A stretch of DNA of 64,000 nt, from positions 7,889,835 to 7,953,834 of the forward strand of contig JASKMD010000015.1 in NCBI GenBank assembly GCA_030144725.1, read 5' to 3'. The position numbers were made by a program, and so were the translations under genes. The notes beneath the pieces are model-generated. The model did not search any database. It saw only the letters and a list, made by a program, of their open reading frames with translations, and was not told where the DNA came from. Positions 49,292-60,271 of this stretch are shown piece after piece (position 1 is the first letter of the stretch; the number at the start of each line of letters is the position of its first letter). The stretch comes from Haematococcus lacustris. Lineage: Eukaryota; Chlorophyta; Chlorophyceae; Chlamydomonadales; Haematococcaceae.

Positions 49292-52200
49292 CTGCAGGCC
49301 CCAGCACCCGCTCCACCCGCCCCCCTCCCAGGTCGTAGCAGTAGAAGTGCGGCCTGCGCCCCGCCATGACCACCTGAGCCCCCCCCGCTGCCCAGCTGGC
49401 CTGCTGGATGGGGCAGTCAGCCAGGAACACGGTCTGCACTGCGCTGTTGCGGACGCCGTCCACCTGCAACCAGACCATCACACCACACCACACCACACCG
49501 CATCTACTTCTCACACACTGTCACACAAGCCGCCAGACTAGGTCCTCAGTTCGACTCCCACCAACACCAACACTCCTCAGTACAGTTTCTGTTCAGACCA
49601 ACGCATTCGAATCCTGTTCTGTGCCAACAGCAGCCGCCCTTCTCCCCTGTCCCTGTTGCCCCCTGCTGCCCTGCCACCCCTGCCCTGCTTGCTGCCACCC
49701 CCCTGCCAGGCTGCTGATCCCTCCCTCCCCCCCCCTCCCCCCCCCCTGTGGGTGTCAGACCTGGAAGAGGCGGAGCTTGCGGTCCAGGCTGGCTGTGAGC
49801 ATGAGTCCGGCGGCAGCTGGGTGGAAGCTAACGCTGCGCACCACCCCCTGGCAGGGCTCGCCCTGGTTGGCGTCCTTCACCCGGGACGTTTCCAACAGCC
49901 CTGGGGGGGCAGGAGGCAGGGGGGGGGGTGAAGAAGGCATGGGGGGGGTGAGGGTGTGTTATTGAGGTGTGGGGGGAGGGAGGTGGTTGGGGGGGTGGAG
50001 GTGGAGGTGGAGGTGGAGAGGTTTAGAAGGGCGGGGGTGACAGGATAGGGCAAGGGGGGATGAGGGGGGCATTATCCCCCAAGGGTGGCGGCTACAGAGT
50101 GGAGGCCATCGCCCTAAGGGCCAAGGCTGGGGCCACCACAGGGGGCCAGCGACAGCAGGGGTGATGGCTGACCCCAGGCTGACCCAGGACTCCACCCAGG
50201 CCACCCCCCCCCATGTCCATCTCCTTCACATGCAGCACATGAGCCGTAGAGGAGACAGGGCCAGCGGATGACGTAGTGGGATGAGCTGCAGGCCCCAGTG
50301 CTGACAAAGCTGTAGGCCACTGTGCTACAGTGCTAGGGTGCTGGCCAGCCCACAGTGCTAACCCCTACACAGCAACAGCCACATCTCAGCCGACAAATTG
50401 CGATGATCCGTCCCCAACCAATCCGCACTATCCTCACATCCTTCAACGACCGGGTATGAAAGAAAGCGGGCGTGTTCAAGGGCGAGTAAGGCAGAATGGC
50501 CAACTCAGGCCTATTTGATTATGAACCTCACTGGGTACACTCCCCTTCACATCACCGGCCGTGCTGACATCTACAGGCGTCTCCTCCACACGCACCACCT
50601 GCCCCTCCCGTCACCCTGGTCACCCTGGTCACCCTGGTCACACCCACCAGGGGGCATGCGGCCCGGGCCCCTGTCCAGCAGGCTGTGGGCCGAGGTGAGG
50701 AGGCCAGCCACCCCCCTGTCCTCCTCCTCCTCCTCCTCCTCCTCCTCCTCCCCCGCTGGGTCCCCCCCCAGCCCCGCCTGACGTCCAGCTAGGCTGCTGC
50801 GGGGCTTGACCTGGGCCCAGGCGGTGCGGGTGTGCAGTGCCGCGTGCTGCTTGCGCAGGGCCGCCTCGTAGGCCAGGCCTGAGGGGCAGAGGGGGGGAGG
50901 GGGGCAGGGGGGGCAAGGGGTAGCGAGCTGGCAGGTCAGGAGGGGTATCAGAGGGGTGTGTGAGGGGGGGCAACGTGTGGGGGGCTGGCAGGTCAGGAGG
51001 GGGGCAGGGGAGGGGGAGGGGGGCTGACAAGTAGGCACCTGGTTAGGCCCCTACCTACTTGACCTCAGTCCTGCTGCCCTGCCCCTCCCCCTCATGCCTC
51101 AGCCCTGCTGCTCCCCCCCCTCCACCCCCCACAGGACCCTCCCCCCTCCACCCCTCACCGCTGACTTTGTCCTGTTTGTGTGAGTTGCGCAGCTTGCGGG
51201 TGCGAGCAGAGGAAGCCAGGCTGACGGACAGCGCAGCGTCGGCTGGGTCTGCCCACACCGCCCGCCGGACCCTGCCCTGACCTACCCCACCCCTCCCTCC
51301 ACCCTCCCCCTCCCTCACGCCCTGGGCACCCCCAGTGGCAGTGGCAGTGCCCCCTCCTTCCTTGTCTGACCCCTCCTCGCTGCTGCTGCTGTCCTCTGGC
51401 CCCCCACTGCCCTCACTGGCCCCGCTGCTGCTGCTGCTGCTGCTGCCGCCACGGGTGCTACCTTCATCTCCACTGCTGGCCATACCCATGCCCTGCTCAC
51501 TGCTGCCCCCCTCCTCCCCGCTGCTGCCCCCCCCCCTGCCGCCATCACCACTGCTGCTGCTGCTATCCACAGGCCGCTTGCTTGCCCTGCTAGCCCTGCG
51601 CTTAGCTGGGGGGGGGGGGCGCCTGGGCCCCTTGTCCTCAAAGAACAGGGGGGGGGGGGGCGGCGTCTGAGCCACCCGCCCCCGGGGGGCGGCCTAGGGA
51701 CTGCAACAGGTGGGCAACAGGGGAGGGGGGGCTGAGGGGTGTCAGGAGGAGTGAGGGGGAGTGAGGGGGGAGTGGCGGGGAGTGATGGGGTGTGAGGGGG
51801 TCGGACTGAGGAGCAGCAGCGGTGACAGGGTCAAGCACCTAGGTGGGGCGGCGTGGGGCAGAGGGCAGAGGGCCGCAGCTTGTTATGCAGCAGCCTTGGG
51901 TGCTGTCAGGTGATGCAAGCAGCAGGTCTCTGCCTCTGGACTCCTTATGCCACAGTGCCAGCTGCTGCTGCTGCTGCTGCTGCCGCTGCTGCCGCTGCTG
52001 CCACCATTGCTGCAAATGGAAGAAGACAGCAGTAAGGAGGTGGGGGATGGCAAGGCGGCTGAGCAGCGAGGGAGGGAGGGGTCTTAAGGTCAGTCCCTTG
52101 TCTTTGCCCCTCCCTGCCGGCCCTCAATGTCTCTCCAGGCAACTTAGCCACTTGTCCTCGCTTTCCCTGTGACCCCTTCCTTTTCCACTGCTCAACCACT

Positions 52201-52587
52201 GCTGAGCAGCCTCCCTCCCTCGTGCTGAGCCCCTCCCTGCCTGCCTCCCTCTCCCCAAGCCTTCACAACACCTGACATGCCACACGGCTCCTCCCTGCAC
52301 CTCCCTTGGCATTACCTTGTGCAGCAGGTCAGACAGGGTGGCGTCCTCGCCCTCCTCATCCTGCTCAGCTCGCGCACTGAACACTGAGGCTGCTCCTCCA
52401 CGGGCGCCAAACAAGAACTCTTCCAGCTCAACGACCTGGCAACCAACCGCTGATGAGATGAAGGGGTCGCAGAGGCATGGGGGCAATGGGGTCTGGTGCG
52501 GATGGCTCGCTGTGCGCTTACTACCTTCTCGTGCGGGTCATCCCTGTAAACAATCTTCTGCCGCTTCCCGATGCGAGCGCCTGCCAT
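49292..52587 (-). CDS. UTP18: UTP18, WD-repeat subunit of the U3 snoRNP / small-subunit processome (C-terminus in gap)
   Basis: Exons (minus): 52525-52587 (MAGARIGKRQKIVYRDDPHE), 52316-52435 (VVELEEFLFG, acidic), about 51670 down to 51159 (low-complexity Ser/Gly region, then AVWADPADAALSVSLASSAR, TRKLR), 50648-50878 (GLAYEAALRKQHAALHTRTA, a poly-Glu run, and LLDRGPGRMPPG), 49761-49900 (RVKDANQGEPCQGVVRSVSF and the WD segment LMLTASLDRKLRLFQ) and 49292-49463 (TVFLADCPIQQASWAAGGAQ, VVMAGRRPHFYCYDL). The order and motifs match UTP18/WDR50, a nucleolar beta-propeller needed for 18S rRNA maturation. The exact start of exon 3 is unclear. The remaining WD repeats lie in or beyond the gap. Confidence 0.88.
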
Positions 52588-53280
52588 GGAGCTTTTTTGC
52601 AACTGTCCCGCTCCCTAGTCACCGCGCTGGCGGCAGGTTAAGATACTACAGTGCATTGAGCTGGATACCCCACGGATGAAAAACCCCGAGAAGCCGCCAT
52701 GTACCAGTATATGCATGGTCATATACACGGTCAGGTGTCCCGTGACCTCAGTTCCAGCTGCTCACGGCTGCCCTTCCAGGCGAATTGCTTAGCTGTTTTC
52801 AAGCTTGGAACAAGGGGGCGTTGCATAAGATGCAACATTGTCGCCTCTGGCCAGTCAGCATGTTGCTGACGGCCCCTGAACAGCTGCACCCAGCCCTGCA
52901 CGCGCAAGCCCAGCCGATCGATGTCCCGCCGCTTGCTCCATGCTGGCCTCGGCGTCCGGGATGTCCCAGTTTGGGCCGTCAAGGTCAGGCAAGACCAGGT
53001 CAGGCCAGCGGGACAGCTCCCGGTCGCAGGTCGCTGCTTGTTCAGTGCCTGCAGCCCGCTGAAGGTGGAGCTGCATCCCTATGGAGTTGCGACCTTGCTT
53101 CCGTGTCGCATCGCCGCGCACCGGCCACACCCAACGGTCCGACTCCTACCCTGAAGCCTTACACTAGCGCTTGCAGTGCTTGTCTGGACCTCGTCTCTGT
53201 GTCCGGAACCCTTCCATCACTGAGCTCATGCCGGCCGTGGACTACCACGGACACATGTTGCACCACGGCTTCGCCCGCGT
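52588..53280. other. No gene recognised; upstream region of UTP18
   Basis: Nothing convincing on either strand. A minus-strand stretch (ELSRWPDLVLPDLDGPNWDI at about 52970-53030) looks protein-like but cannot be placed. Confidence 0.4.
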
Positions 53281-53694
53281 CAGCCCCAGCCCCAGCCCCA
53301 GCCCCAGCCCCAGCCCCAGCCCCAGCCCCAGCCCCAGCCCCAGCCCCAGCCCCAGCCCCAGCCCCAGCCCCAGCCCCAGCCCCAGCCCCAGCCCCAGCCC
53401 CAGCCCCAGCCCCAGCCCCAGCCCCAGCCCCAGCCCCAGCCCCAGCCCCAGCCCCAGCCCCAGCCCCAGCCCCAGCCCCAGCCCCAGCCCCAGCCCCAGC
53501 CCCAGCCCCAGCCCCAGCCCCAGCCCCAGCCCCAGCCCCAGCCCCAGCCCCAGCCCCAGCCCCAGCCCCAGCCCCAGCCCCAGCCCCAGCCCCAGCCCCA
53601 GCCCCAGCCCCAGCCCCAGCCCCAGCCCCAGCCCCAGCCCCAGCCCCAGCCCCAGCCCCAGCCCCAGCCCCAGCCCCAGCCCCAGCCCCAGCCT
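53281..53694. repeat. (CAGCCC)n hexanucleotide array, about 68 copies
   Basis: Perfect CAGCCC repeats. They create Ser-Pro, Ala-Pro and Gly-Leu pseudo-ORFs in different frames. Confidence 0.97.
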
Positions 53695-53880
53695 CATGCT
53701 GCTACGGTTGTTGTAGCTGCTGCGGCTGCTATTGCTCCCACAAACCACCCGGTCACGTAGTCTCTGGTTACCATGAGCGGGGAGACTGCTTAGCTGCTGT
53801 CCTGGTAGGCAAAGAAAGGATCTCGGCAGGCAGCCATGTTCTGCCATATGTGCAACCCTGGAAGCTCCGGACCCTGGAAG

Positions 53881-53912
53881 CTATAAAATACTATATACTA
53901 GATATATACACA
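53881..53912 (+). promoter_or_regulatory. TATA-rich upstream region of the permuted tRNA gene
   Basis: CTATAAAATACTATATACTA lies 45-75 bp before the tRNA body in otherwise GC-rich DNA. TATA-like sequence upstream of pol III genes is known in plants and algae. A role here is inferred. Confidence 0.4.
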
Positions 53913-53958
53913 ACCTTGTCTGAGCAACAAACACACATAACCTGGGTAGCATCAAACA

Positions 53959-54037
53959 TGCAAGAGGTCACGGGTTCGATTCCCGTAGTCCCCCATACTC
54001 TGGGGACTTGGTCTAGTGGTATGATTCTCGCTTTGGG
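53959..54037 (+). tRNA. Circularly permuted tRNA-Pro (anticodon UGG)
   Basis: The 3' half comes first: 53959 T38, anticodon-stem GCAAG 53960-53964, variable 53965-53969, T stem ACGGG, loop TTCGATT, CCCGT, acceptor AGTCCCC 53987-53993 and discriminator C 53994. After a 7-nt linker (ATACTCT, 53995-54001) comes the 5' half: acceptor GGGGACT 54002-54008, D arm with A box (TGGTCTAGTGG), anticodon stem CTCGC 54027-54031 and loop TTTGGG to 54037. The acceptor pairs 7/7 and the T stem 5/5. Outer flanks form a bulge-helix-bulge: TTTG (54032-54035) with CAAA (53953-53956), 3-nt bulges CAT (53957-53959) and GGA (54036-54038), then TGC/GCA and ACCC/GGGT. Cutting after the second base of each bulge gives the canonical loop TTTGGGT. 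One C29-A41 mismatch lies in the anticodon stem. Discriminator C fits tRNA-Pro. Confidence 0.87.
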
Positions 54038-54045
54038 ATGCACCC

Positions 54046-54049
54046 TTTT
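54046..54049 (+). terminator. Pol III T-tract terminator after the permuted tRNA
   Basis: TTTT directly follows the BHB flank helix (ACCC at 54042-54045). Confidence 0.6.
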
Positions 54050-54673
54050 CCTCTGTGCCATCCTATCGGCATAGTACGTAGGGTTTTGGTCAGGGTTAAC
54101 TCCCTGCGACCTTAACACAGCCGCTATGAGCCTATGACGCCATCATGGCCTCGTGATGTGGCTGTTTGTGTGCTCGGCTGGGACTGAGCAAGAAGTCATC
54201 CAAAGAACTAATCAAATGACACAGCATGCATCTCCCCCTTAACAAGGGGCTGTGTTATCTGTTATCGTTGTCCCGGCCTACTTCCCTGCCCCCACCCCCT
54301 TTCAAAGGTGGGGCGTCACCAACGTCGTCACCAACTGACTAGTATAATCGTTTAGTCGTTTAACTCATGTACCCTACTATGGTGTAGGGTAACGCTCGAA
54401 ATGTTGTCTACCATAACTGAGTGCAACCAAGAGGGGGCTTGGAATCGCACAGCACTGACAAAGCCCGGGACGACCCAGGCGCATAAAAAAAGGACTGTAG
54501 CTCTACACACGGCACCAACTGTCTAGGCTCGACTGAAAGAGGACGGCTGCTCCAGGGTGCCACATCCGCCCCGCCTCACGCCGCCCGGCCCAGCCGTCAC
54601 CGCCAGCCTGGTCCTGATCAGGAGACACCGAGCGCAATTTAGGAGCCAGGGACAACCAGAGCGCCCAGCCCCA
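54050..54673. other. No gene recognised
   Basis: Intergenic sequence of mixed composition between the tRNA and the 3' end of the Q-rich gene; no feature supported. Confidence 0.5.
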
Positions 54674-57600
54674 CTAAGCAGCCCCCAGCAGCATGGGCAG
54701 TATAGGCAGCGCCAGTCCGACTGACCCGAGCATCAGCGGCTGCCCGGTCCCCGCCCCCTGACTGCCAGCAGCCGGCGCCCCCCCCCCCTCCCCTGAGGAC
54801 CTAGGGCCCCCCAGCCCCCTGGCCTGGCCCAACAGCAGCCGCGAGGTTGGTGGGTGTGTCTGGGATGGCGCCTGAGAAGGTGCAGCTGCTGCGGGGTCAA
54901 GTGGGGGGTGCCCTGCAGGGGGCGGGGGGGGGCTCCATGGCTCTGGCCCTGGCCCATGGCCCCGTGGCGGCTGCATTAGGCTGGGGGAGGGGGGAGAGGC
55001 CGCAGCGGCAGCTGCAGGGGGGGCTGGTGCCGCTGGACGCCCCGTGGTTGTGCCAAGGTGCTGAGAGTGAGGCCTGTCCCACGTCTGGTTAGGGGGGGGG
55101 TGGGGTGCGTCAGGCCCCGGCCCCCCTGGCCCTGCACTGGAGGTGAAGGAGGGACCGGGGCCAGGGCCAGGGCTAGGATGCCTGCCCTGACTGTGTGCCC
55201 CTGCCCCTGCTATGCCGTAGTCCCCCGCCTGGCCCTGGCTGAACCTGCTGCTGCCTTGCTGGGGGTGAGGCAGCACCCCCCCTGTCCTGCTGCTGCTCGA
55301 GCTGCTAGGGGGGCCGGGGGGCCTGGGGGGGCCGGGGGGTCTGGCGCCTGCTGCTGTGTGTGCGCGGCCCAGGCTGCGGGGCCAGGCGTGCTGCTGGCTG
55401 CTGGCTCTGGTTGCTGGGGTGGGTGGGGGGGCGGAGGGGGTGGCGGGGAGCAGGCCAAAGGTTGGAGGGTGGCGGTGGGGCGCTGCCGCCTGCCCTGGCT
55501 GCTGCTGCTGGGGGGGTGGTGGAGCCGCTGCTGCTGCTGCTGCTGCCTGGACCTCGGGCTCCAGGGGCTGCCACTGCGGCCACAGGCTGTGCCGGCTGCT
55601 GGGGGCACATTGCACCTGCCAGCCCTCCCCCTGGGCCCCAGCCTCCTCCCACCCACCCCACTGACCAGGAAGCCCGCTGTCCTCCTGCTGCCCCCCCTGC
55701 TGCTGCTGCTGCTGCTGTGGGGAAGGGGCAGGTAGTGGGGGTGATTGCCAGCTGCTGGATGGGGCCACTCCCCGCCCTGCCTGCTGCTGCCCCGACTGCC
55801 TGCCCCACTGCCTGCTCAGTCTACGCCTTAGAGGCCCCTGGCCCTCATGCTGCTGCTGCCCCTGCCCTTGCTGCTGCCCCTGCTGCTGCCTCCCCTGCTG
55901 CTGTCCCTGCCCATGCTGCCTCCCCTGCTGCTGCCCCTGCCCATGCTGCCTCCCCTGCTGCTGCCCCTGGCCCTGCTCCCTCCACTGCTGCTGCCCCTGC
56001 AGGCGCTGGCGCACCACCGTGGTTGGCAGCAGGGGCTGGGGGGCGGGGGGCTCCTCCCCTGCGCCCTCACTGGCCAGCTGGGCCATGCGCTGAGTCAGCT
56101 CCAGGTACTGCAGGGCAATGAGTGAGGCAGCGGCCGCAGGCGCAGGGGCAGTGGTAGTAGAACCAGCAGCATGGGCAGGGGCAGTGGTAGTGGAACCAGC
56201 AGGAGCAGCAGGGGTAGGGGCAGGGGCAGTGGAACCAGCAGTAGGGGAGCGATGGCAGCAGCAGGAGGCGCAGGGGGCCAGCGGTGGCAGTAGTGGGGCA
56301 CAGCAGCAGCAGGGGGCCACAGGGGGGGGCAGGACCAGGACCTGACCCAGCAATATCCCACCCTGACCCTCACCTGACCTGTGGCTCAGCCCACACCAGA
56401 GTGCTGACACTGGCCCACGCGCCCCTGCCCCTGCCCCTGCCCCTGCCCCTGCCCCTGCCTCTGCCCCTACGGCCCTGCCCCCACCCATCATGGCCCTGCG
56501 CCCCAGCGACCTGTACCTTTTCTGCCATCAGCTCATGCGGCTGTGAGCTGAAGTCCAGCAGCTCAGCGTACACCCTGGCAGCCAGCAGGGGGGGCAGGGG
56601 CGGGGGAGGCAGGCAGCAGGGCAGGCAGGGGGGGTGGGAGCTGGCAGCAGGGCAGGCAGAGGGGGAGGTGGGCAGCCAGGCCCTGAGCCCCTAGCTGCTG
56701 TCCCCCAGTGCTGCTGCTGCACTGCGCCACCCAACTCTGACCCTGCCACAGTACACCACCCGGTGGGCAGGGGTTGCCTAGCTAGCTGGCTTGCCCTAGA
56801 GGCTGGCTTGCCTCGCCCTTGCCCTTGCCCTGGCCTTGGCCTTGGCTTGGCCCTACAGGCTGGCTTGCCCCTGCTGTGCCGCCTCTGACCCTGCCACAAT
56901 ACACCACCTGGTGAGGAGGGTTAGCTGGCTTGCCCCTGCTGTGCGGCGCAGGCCATGACTCACAGCGCAAGCTGCTCCAGGGTGTGGCGGCCCATGGCGT
57001 CCTTCATGGCCTCCAGCTCCTGCCGCCCCCCGCCCCCCATCATGTGTTCAATCAGGTAGCTGCAGGCAGGCAGGCACAGCAGCGCACACCAGCAGCACCT
57101 GCCTGCGGCGCCCGGGGGCTCAAGCCGCATCACCCAGCCCCGACACCCTGACACCCTAGCCCTCCCCTACCCCCTGGCACCCCCCCTGGCCTCCCCTGGC
57201 ACCCCCTAGGCCCCACCACCACCAGCACTGGCCACACAGCACAGGCACAGGGCAGCAGGCTGCACGCGCACAGCTGGCAGCTGCCTGGGCAACACAGGTG
57301 GGGCTGGGTCGGGCGCACCTGTCGAAGTCTGGGGGAAGGTCGTGCAGCAGCTGGGCCACATCATCGTTCCGGCTGCTGCTGGCTGCCTCCACAGGTGAAG
57401 GGGGGGGCTGGCCTGCCCTGCTGCTGGAGCCTGCTGGGCCACACACCGCCTCGATGTCCTCCAGCACGTACTGCAGCTGCACCAGGTCCTCTGGGCCCAG
57501 GCTGCGCTGCAGCTGCTGCACCGCCTCAGGTGTCAGAAGCGGCTGCAGGCTCTGCAGCTGCAGGCGGTAGGAGGCGCTGAGCTGCGAGGCGATGGCAGAA

Positions 57601-57692
57601 GGCTCTCGACCGGATCCTCGACAACTAACTGGCCGACACCTCCGCAAGACCGCATCAGGCGCAGAACAGGGGACAAGTCTCGCGTGGCGCAT
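54674..57692 (-). CDS. Unknown protein with conserved-looking N-terminal exons and a long Gln/Pro-rich tail
   Basis: Exons (minus): 57319-57692 from ATG (MRHARLVPCSAPDAVLRRCR, possibly a targeting peptide, then LTPEAVQQLQRSLGPEDLVQ and LLHDLPPDFD), 56964-57059 (YLIEHMMGGGGRQELEAMKD), 56511-56574 (VYAELLDFSSQPHELMAEK) and 54674-56107 (YLELTQRMAQLASEG...). Junctions are GT-AG and phase-consistent (2, 2, 0). The first three exons are helical and ordinary in composition. The last is dominated by QGQQQGR repeats, Pro-rich blocks and Gly/Ala runs, and may contain unrecognised introns. I do not recognise the family. Confidence 0.55.
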
Positions 57693-58310
57693 CGGCGTTA
57701 CGCGCAATGGATCCCAGCCTCCACCCTACGATACAATCGAGCACCGCTGACGGCTGAGGCAACGCTGAGCTGAGAGGCCATCCCAGGCAAGCAGTCGAAG
57801 CCGTCGGCTGGCGCAAATATGACATGCAAGCACACATGCACCATAGTTGCACAGCTTTCTTGCTACACTGAAGTATAAAACGAGTTGTAGGCAAGCACAG
57901 GCTGCGAGCTCACAGCCATTGAGGCTACTGGTGTGCCTATTCCCCACATCAGCCTAGTGTGCTCCAGCTCCGCCCATCTGGTGTGTGTGCCACCATTGCT
58001 AGCTGAACCTCCTAAAGCTCTTGCTAACACACATCCCCCTTGTGAGGAGCTCAGTGGGAAGTGGCCCTGGGTCGACAACGGCTGATGTTGAGCTCGGCTG
58101 CCGCTTCCGGATTACAGAACCTGCATGGGTGTGATCAGTTGGCATCACACACTAACAGTCCCCAAAACTCATTCAACGGCTCACAGCCCCAGACGGCAGG
58201 CAGTCACACAGCTGTAGCCCAGTGCAGCAGACAGCATGCGCTAGGCAACATGGCAGCATAGCAGGGTTAGGGTTAAGGTTAGGGTCATCATTAGCAGACT
58301 AACAGACAGT
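57693..58310. other. No gene recognised; short telomere-like tract
   Basis: GGGTTAGGGTTAAGGTTAGGG at about 58264-58284. Confidence 0.5.
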
Positions 58311-58434
58311 TGTTACACAAAGGGGGTATGGCTTGGGTGGATACAAGCCAACCTTCAAAGGAAAAAGACTAAGGAGAGAACAGAGAAAAAGGGGAAAGAG
58401 AAGGGGAACTACCTAGAAGAGAAGGAACTTAGAG
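58311..58434 (-). mobile_element. Partial second copy of the SINE-like element of 15152-15388
   Basis: Shares TGTTACAC, GGGTGGATACAAGCCAA, AAGACTAAGGAGAGAACAG, AAGAGAAGGGGAACTACCTAG and GAAGGAACTTAGAG with 15164-15295. The outer 90 bp of the first copy are missing. Confidence 0.75.
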
Positions 58435-58496
58435 GCCTTCCTAGCGACACAGGTCGCGGGGCAACCTGGTATGAGTCAGCTACTTAAGTCAGCTAG

Positions 58497-58984
58497 TTAG
58501 GCTGTATTCTGGGCTTTCCTACAGGGGGAGGGGGAGGGGGGCCTGGGGGGAGGGGGGCCTGGGGCTGGACCTGCTGCTGGGAAGCCTTCAGTGGGCTGGC
58601 CTAGGAAGGACTGGAGCAGCAAAAGTAGGCACAGGACCGCTGTTAGGCAGCACTGCTTGCTGCCCATGGTCATGCGCTTGTTCATCTCCGCCACAAGAGC
58701 GTCAACTTGCGCTGGGCTGAAATTAGGCCGCGCTGCCTCCACAAGGCTACGAATGGCAGACTTGATGACCTGGCGCCGCTCTCCAACTACCTCTTGCTGC
58801 CCACTGCCACTGGCACCTACATACATGGGACGACATAGCACACGCGCAGTTTAGGGAGTCGCAGTATCGCGTGGGGCACTGCGTCGCTTCGTCAGGGGGG
58901 CCTAGTCTTTCGTCAAGCTTTGCGGCTTTGCGGCTTACCGGCTGCACTCTGTGCGGGGCGCTTGCGTTTCTTATTCCGCGACAT
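58497..58984 (-). CDS. Small unknown protein with basic N-terminus (121 residues, two exons)
   Basis: Exon 1 58939-58984 begins MSRNKKRKRPAQSAAG. It has donor GTAAGC and acceptor TATGTAG, phase 1. Exon 2 58497-58816 encodes a helical segment (ERRQVIKSAIRSLVEAARPN, FSPAQVDALVAEMNKRM), then a hydrophobic stretch (CCLTAVLCLLLLLQSFL) and a Pro-rich end. The basic start could be a nuclear localisation signal. The hydrophobic end may be intron read-through rather than a true tail. No family recognised. Confidence 0.45.
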
Positions 58985-59163
58985 TTGAGGCAACACATAC
59001 AGAGCCAGTGAGGGCAGTGAGGGTTAGCCCCAGGGACCACTGTGTCCAGGACCATGTCCGAGGCTGCGGCTGCCTACCCCCTGCACTGCCGCCTCATCAC
59101 CCTTGGGAGTGACTAGCCGGTTTGGCGTGATATACATGCATGATGATGTAAGCTGACACAGCC

Positions 59164-59466
59164 TCAACATGGCACACGCAGTGGTGCCACAGCAGGCTGC
59201 AGGGCCTGGGCAATTGGGGCTGGGTCTCGCAGCCGCACACAGCCCAGGCCTGGGTACTCCCTCCCCGCAGCCAGCAGCTTCAGCTGTTCAGGCCACCAGC
59301 ACAGCTCCAGCTGGCGCCACCTGCTCTCCCCGATGCGCTGCATGTTCAGCGCTGCATTGCAGTCCCAGTCTACCCACCTGCCTGGCTGAGGGGATGATTT
59401 GACCTTTAGCAACTCTGCCTTGGCCTTTGCTTCTAGTGGGCTGAGTGGGTTCAGCTGCCTGCCCAA
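59164..59466 (-). pseudogene. C-terminal remnant of a Fanzor/TnpB-like protein (RuvC-III region)
   Basis: The frame contains GRWVDWDCNAALNMQRIGES followed by WRQLELCWWPEQ and a basic tail (YPGLGCVRLRDPAP). The D-x-N-A-A-x-N-x core (D35 from the ATG at 59466) is the RuvC-III signature of TnpB-type nucleases. The zinc-finger cysteines, RuvC-I and RuvC-II were not found upstream (59467-60000), so it is a fragment or the last exon of a decayed gene. It complements, but is not part of, the N-terminal remnant at 1804-3816. Confidence 0.55.
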
Positions 59467-59792
59467 CCTACGTGTGCTTGCTGCGCTTGGCTGGACACGC
59501 GATGCATCTTCATGGTATTACCTGGGTCTGAGCCTACTGCTGACCAGTCAGGTGCAAGCCGCTAGTGGCCAGCTCAGGTGGGCATGGCGATTGAAAGGGG
59601 CAGGCGATTGCTGCCGTCCCCCTCTGCCTCATCCGCACAGGCAGCACCACCCTGAAAGACCCCACAGCTCCCCTGAACAGCCCCGCCCCACCATCTGGCC
59701 GGCCCCTTCATCACCCTTCATGCCCAGCAGGCCCCGTGGAGCCCTCTGCTTGATGAAGTGCAGGCTCACCCTCGCCATCGAGTCAAGGGGGG

Positions 59793-59900
59793 GGGTGGGT
59801 TAACCCTAACCCTAACCCTTACCCTAACCCTAACCCGTGGGTCAAGGAGAGGGTCTAGGGTCAGGGTCAGGGTTAGGGTCAGGGTTAGGGTCAGGGTATA
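59793..59900. repeat. Interstitial telomere-type repeats, both orientations
   Basis: CCCTAA units (59798-59837), then GGGTCAGGGTTAGGG variants in the opposite orientation (59862-59897) with a short spacer between. Confidence 0.85.
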
Positions 59901-60271
59901 ACCCTACCCCTGGGTGCAAGGAGGGTCCAGGGGCCAGCCTTGCAATGGGCATGTAGCGCCTGCCCTGATACAGGTGGGCTCTTGGGGCTTTCAACACCAC
60001 TGCCCTAACTCAGCTGAACCCAGGCAACCAGGGAGGCAACCTGTCCCCCACCTCCCTGGCTGGCCTCCCTGACCTCCCTGGCTGCTGCCACTGCACACGC
60101 ACTGCAGCAGTCCCCACAGGGCGTCACTGGCTGCTGCAGGTGCCCACAGACTGAGGCTGCAGCAGAGCCGGCAGCATGCGCAGCAGAGGAGGCTGAGCCA
60201 GAGGAGGCTGAGGCTGTGGGTGTCATGGCTGGGTCAGGCGCTGCCGGCCCCACCGGCTGCTGCCGCAGCCA

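Noticed and set aside
48424..49541. ORFs spanning the second N run
   Set aside because: They are artefacts of undefined bases.
49535..49560. tRNA-like TCAGTTCGACTCCCA
   Set aside because: The stem does not pair well and no other arms are present.
53959..54037. Ordinary tRNA gene or two truncated tandem tRNAs
   Set aside because: The halves are in reversed order, and the outer flanks pair into a splice motif with exact 3-nt bulges, which is not expected for random truncations. The tandem-collapse idea remains the test to beat.
52785..54074. 429-residue Ala-Pro ORF and the parallel Ser-Pro and Gly-Leu ORFs
   Set aside because: Produced by the (CAGCCC)n array; the flanks show no domain and the end runs over the tRNA.
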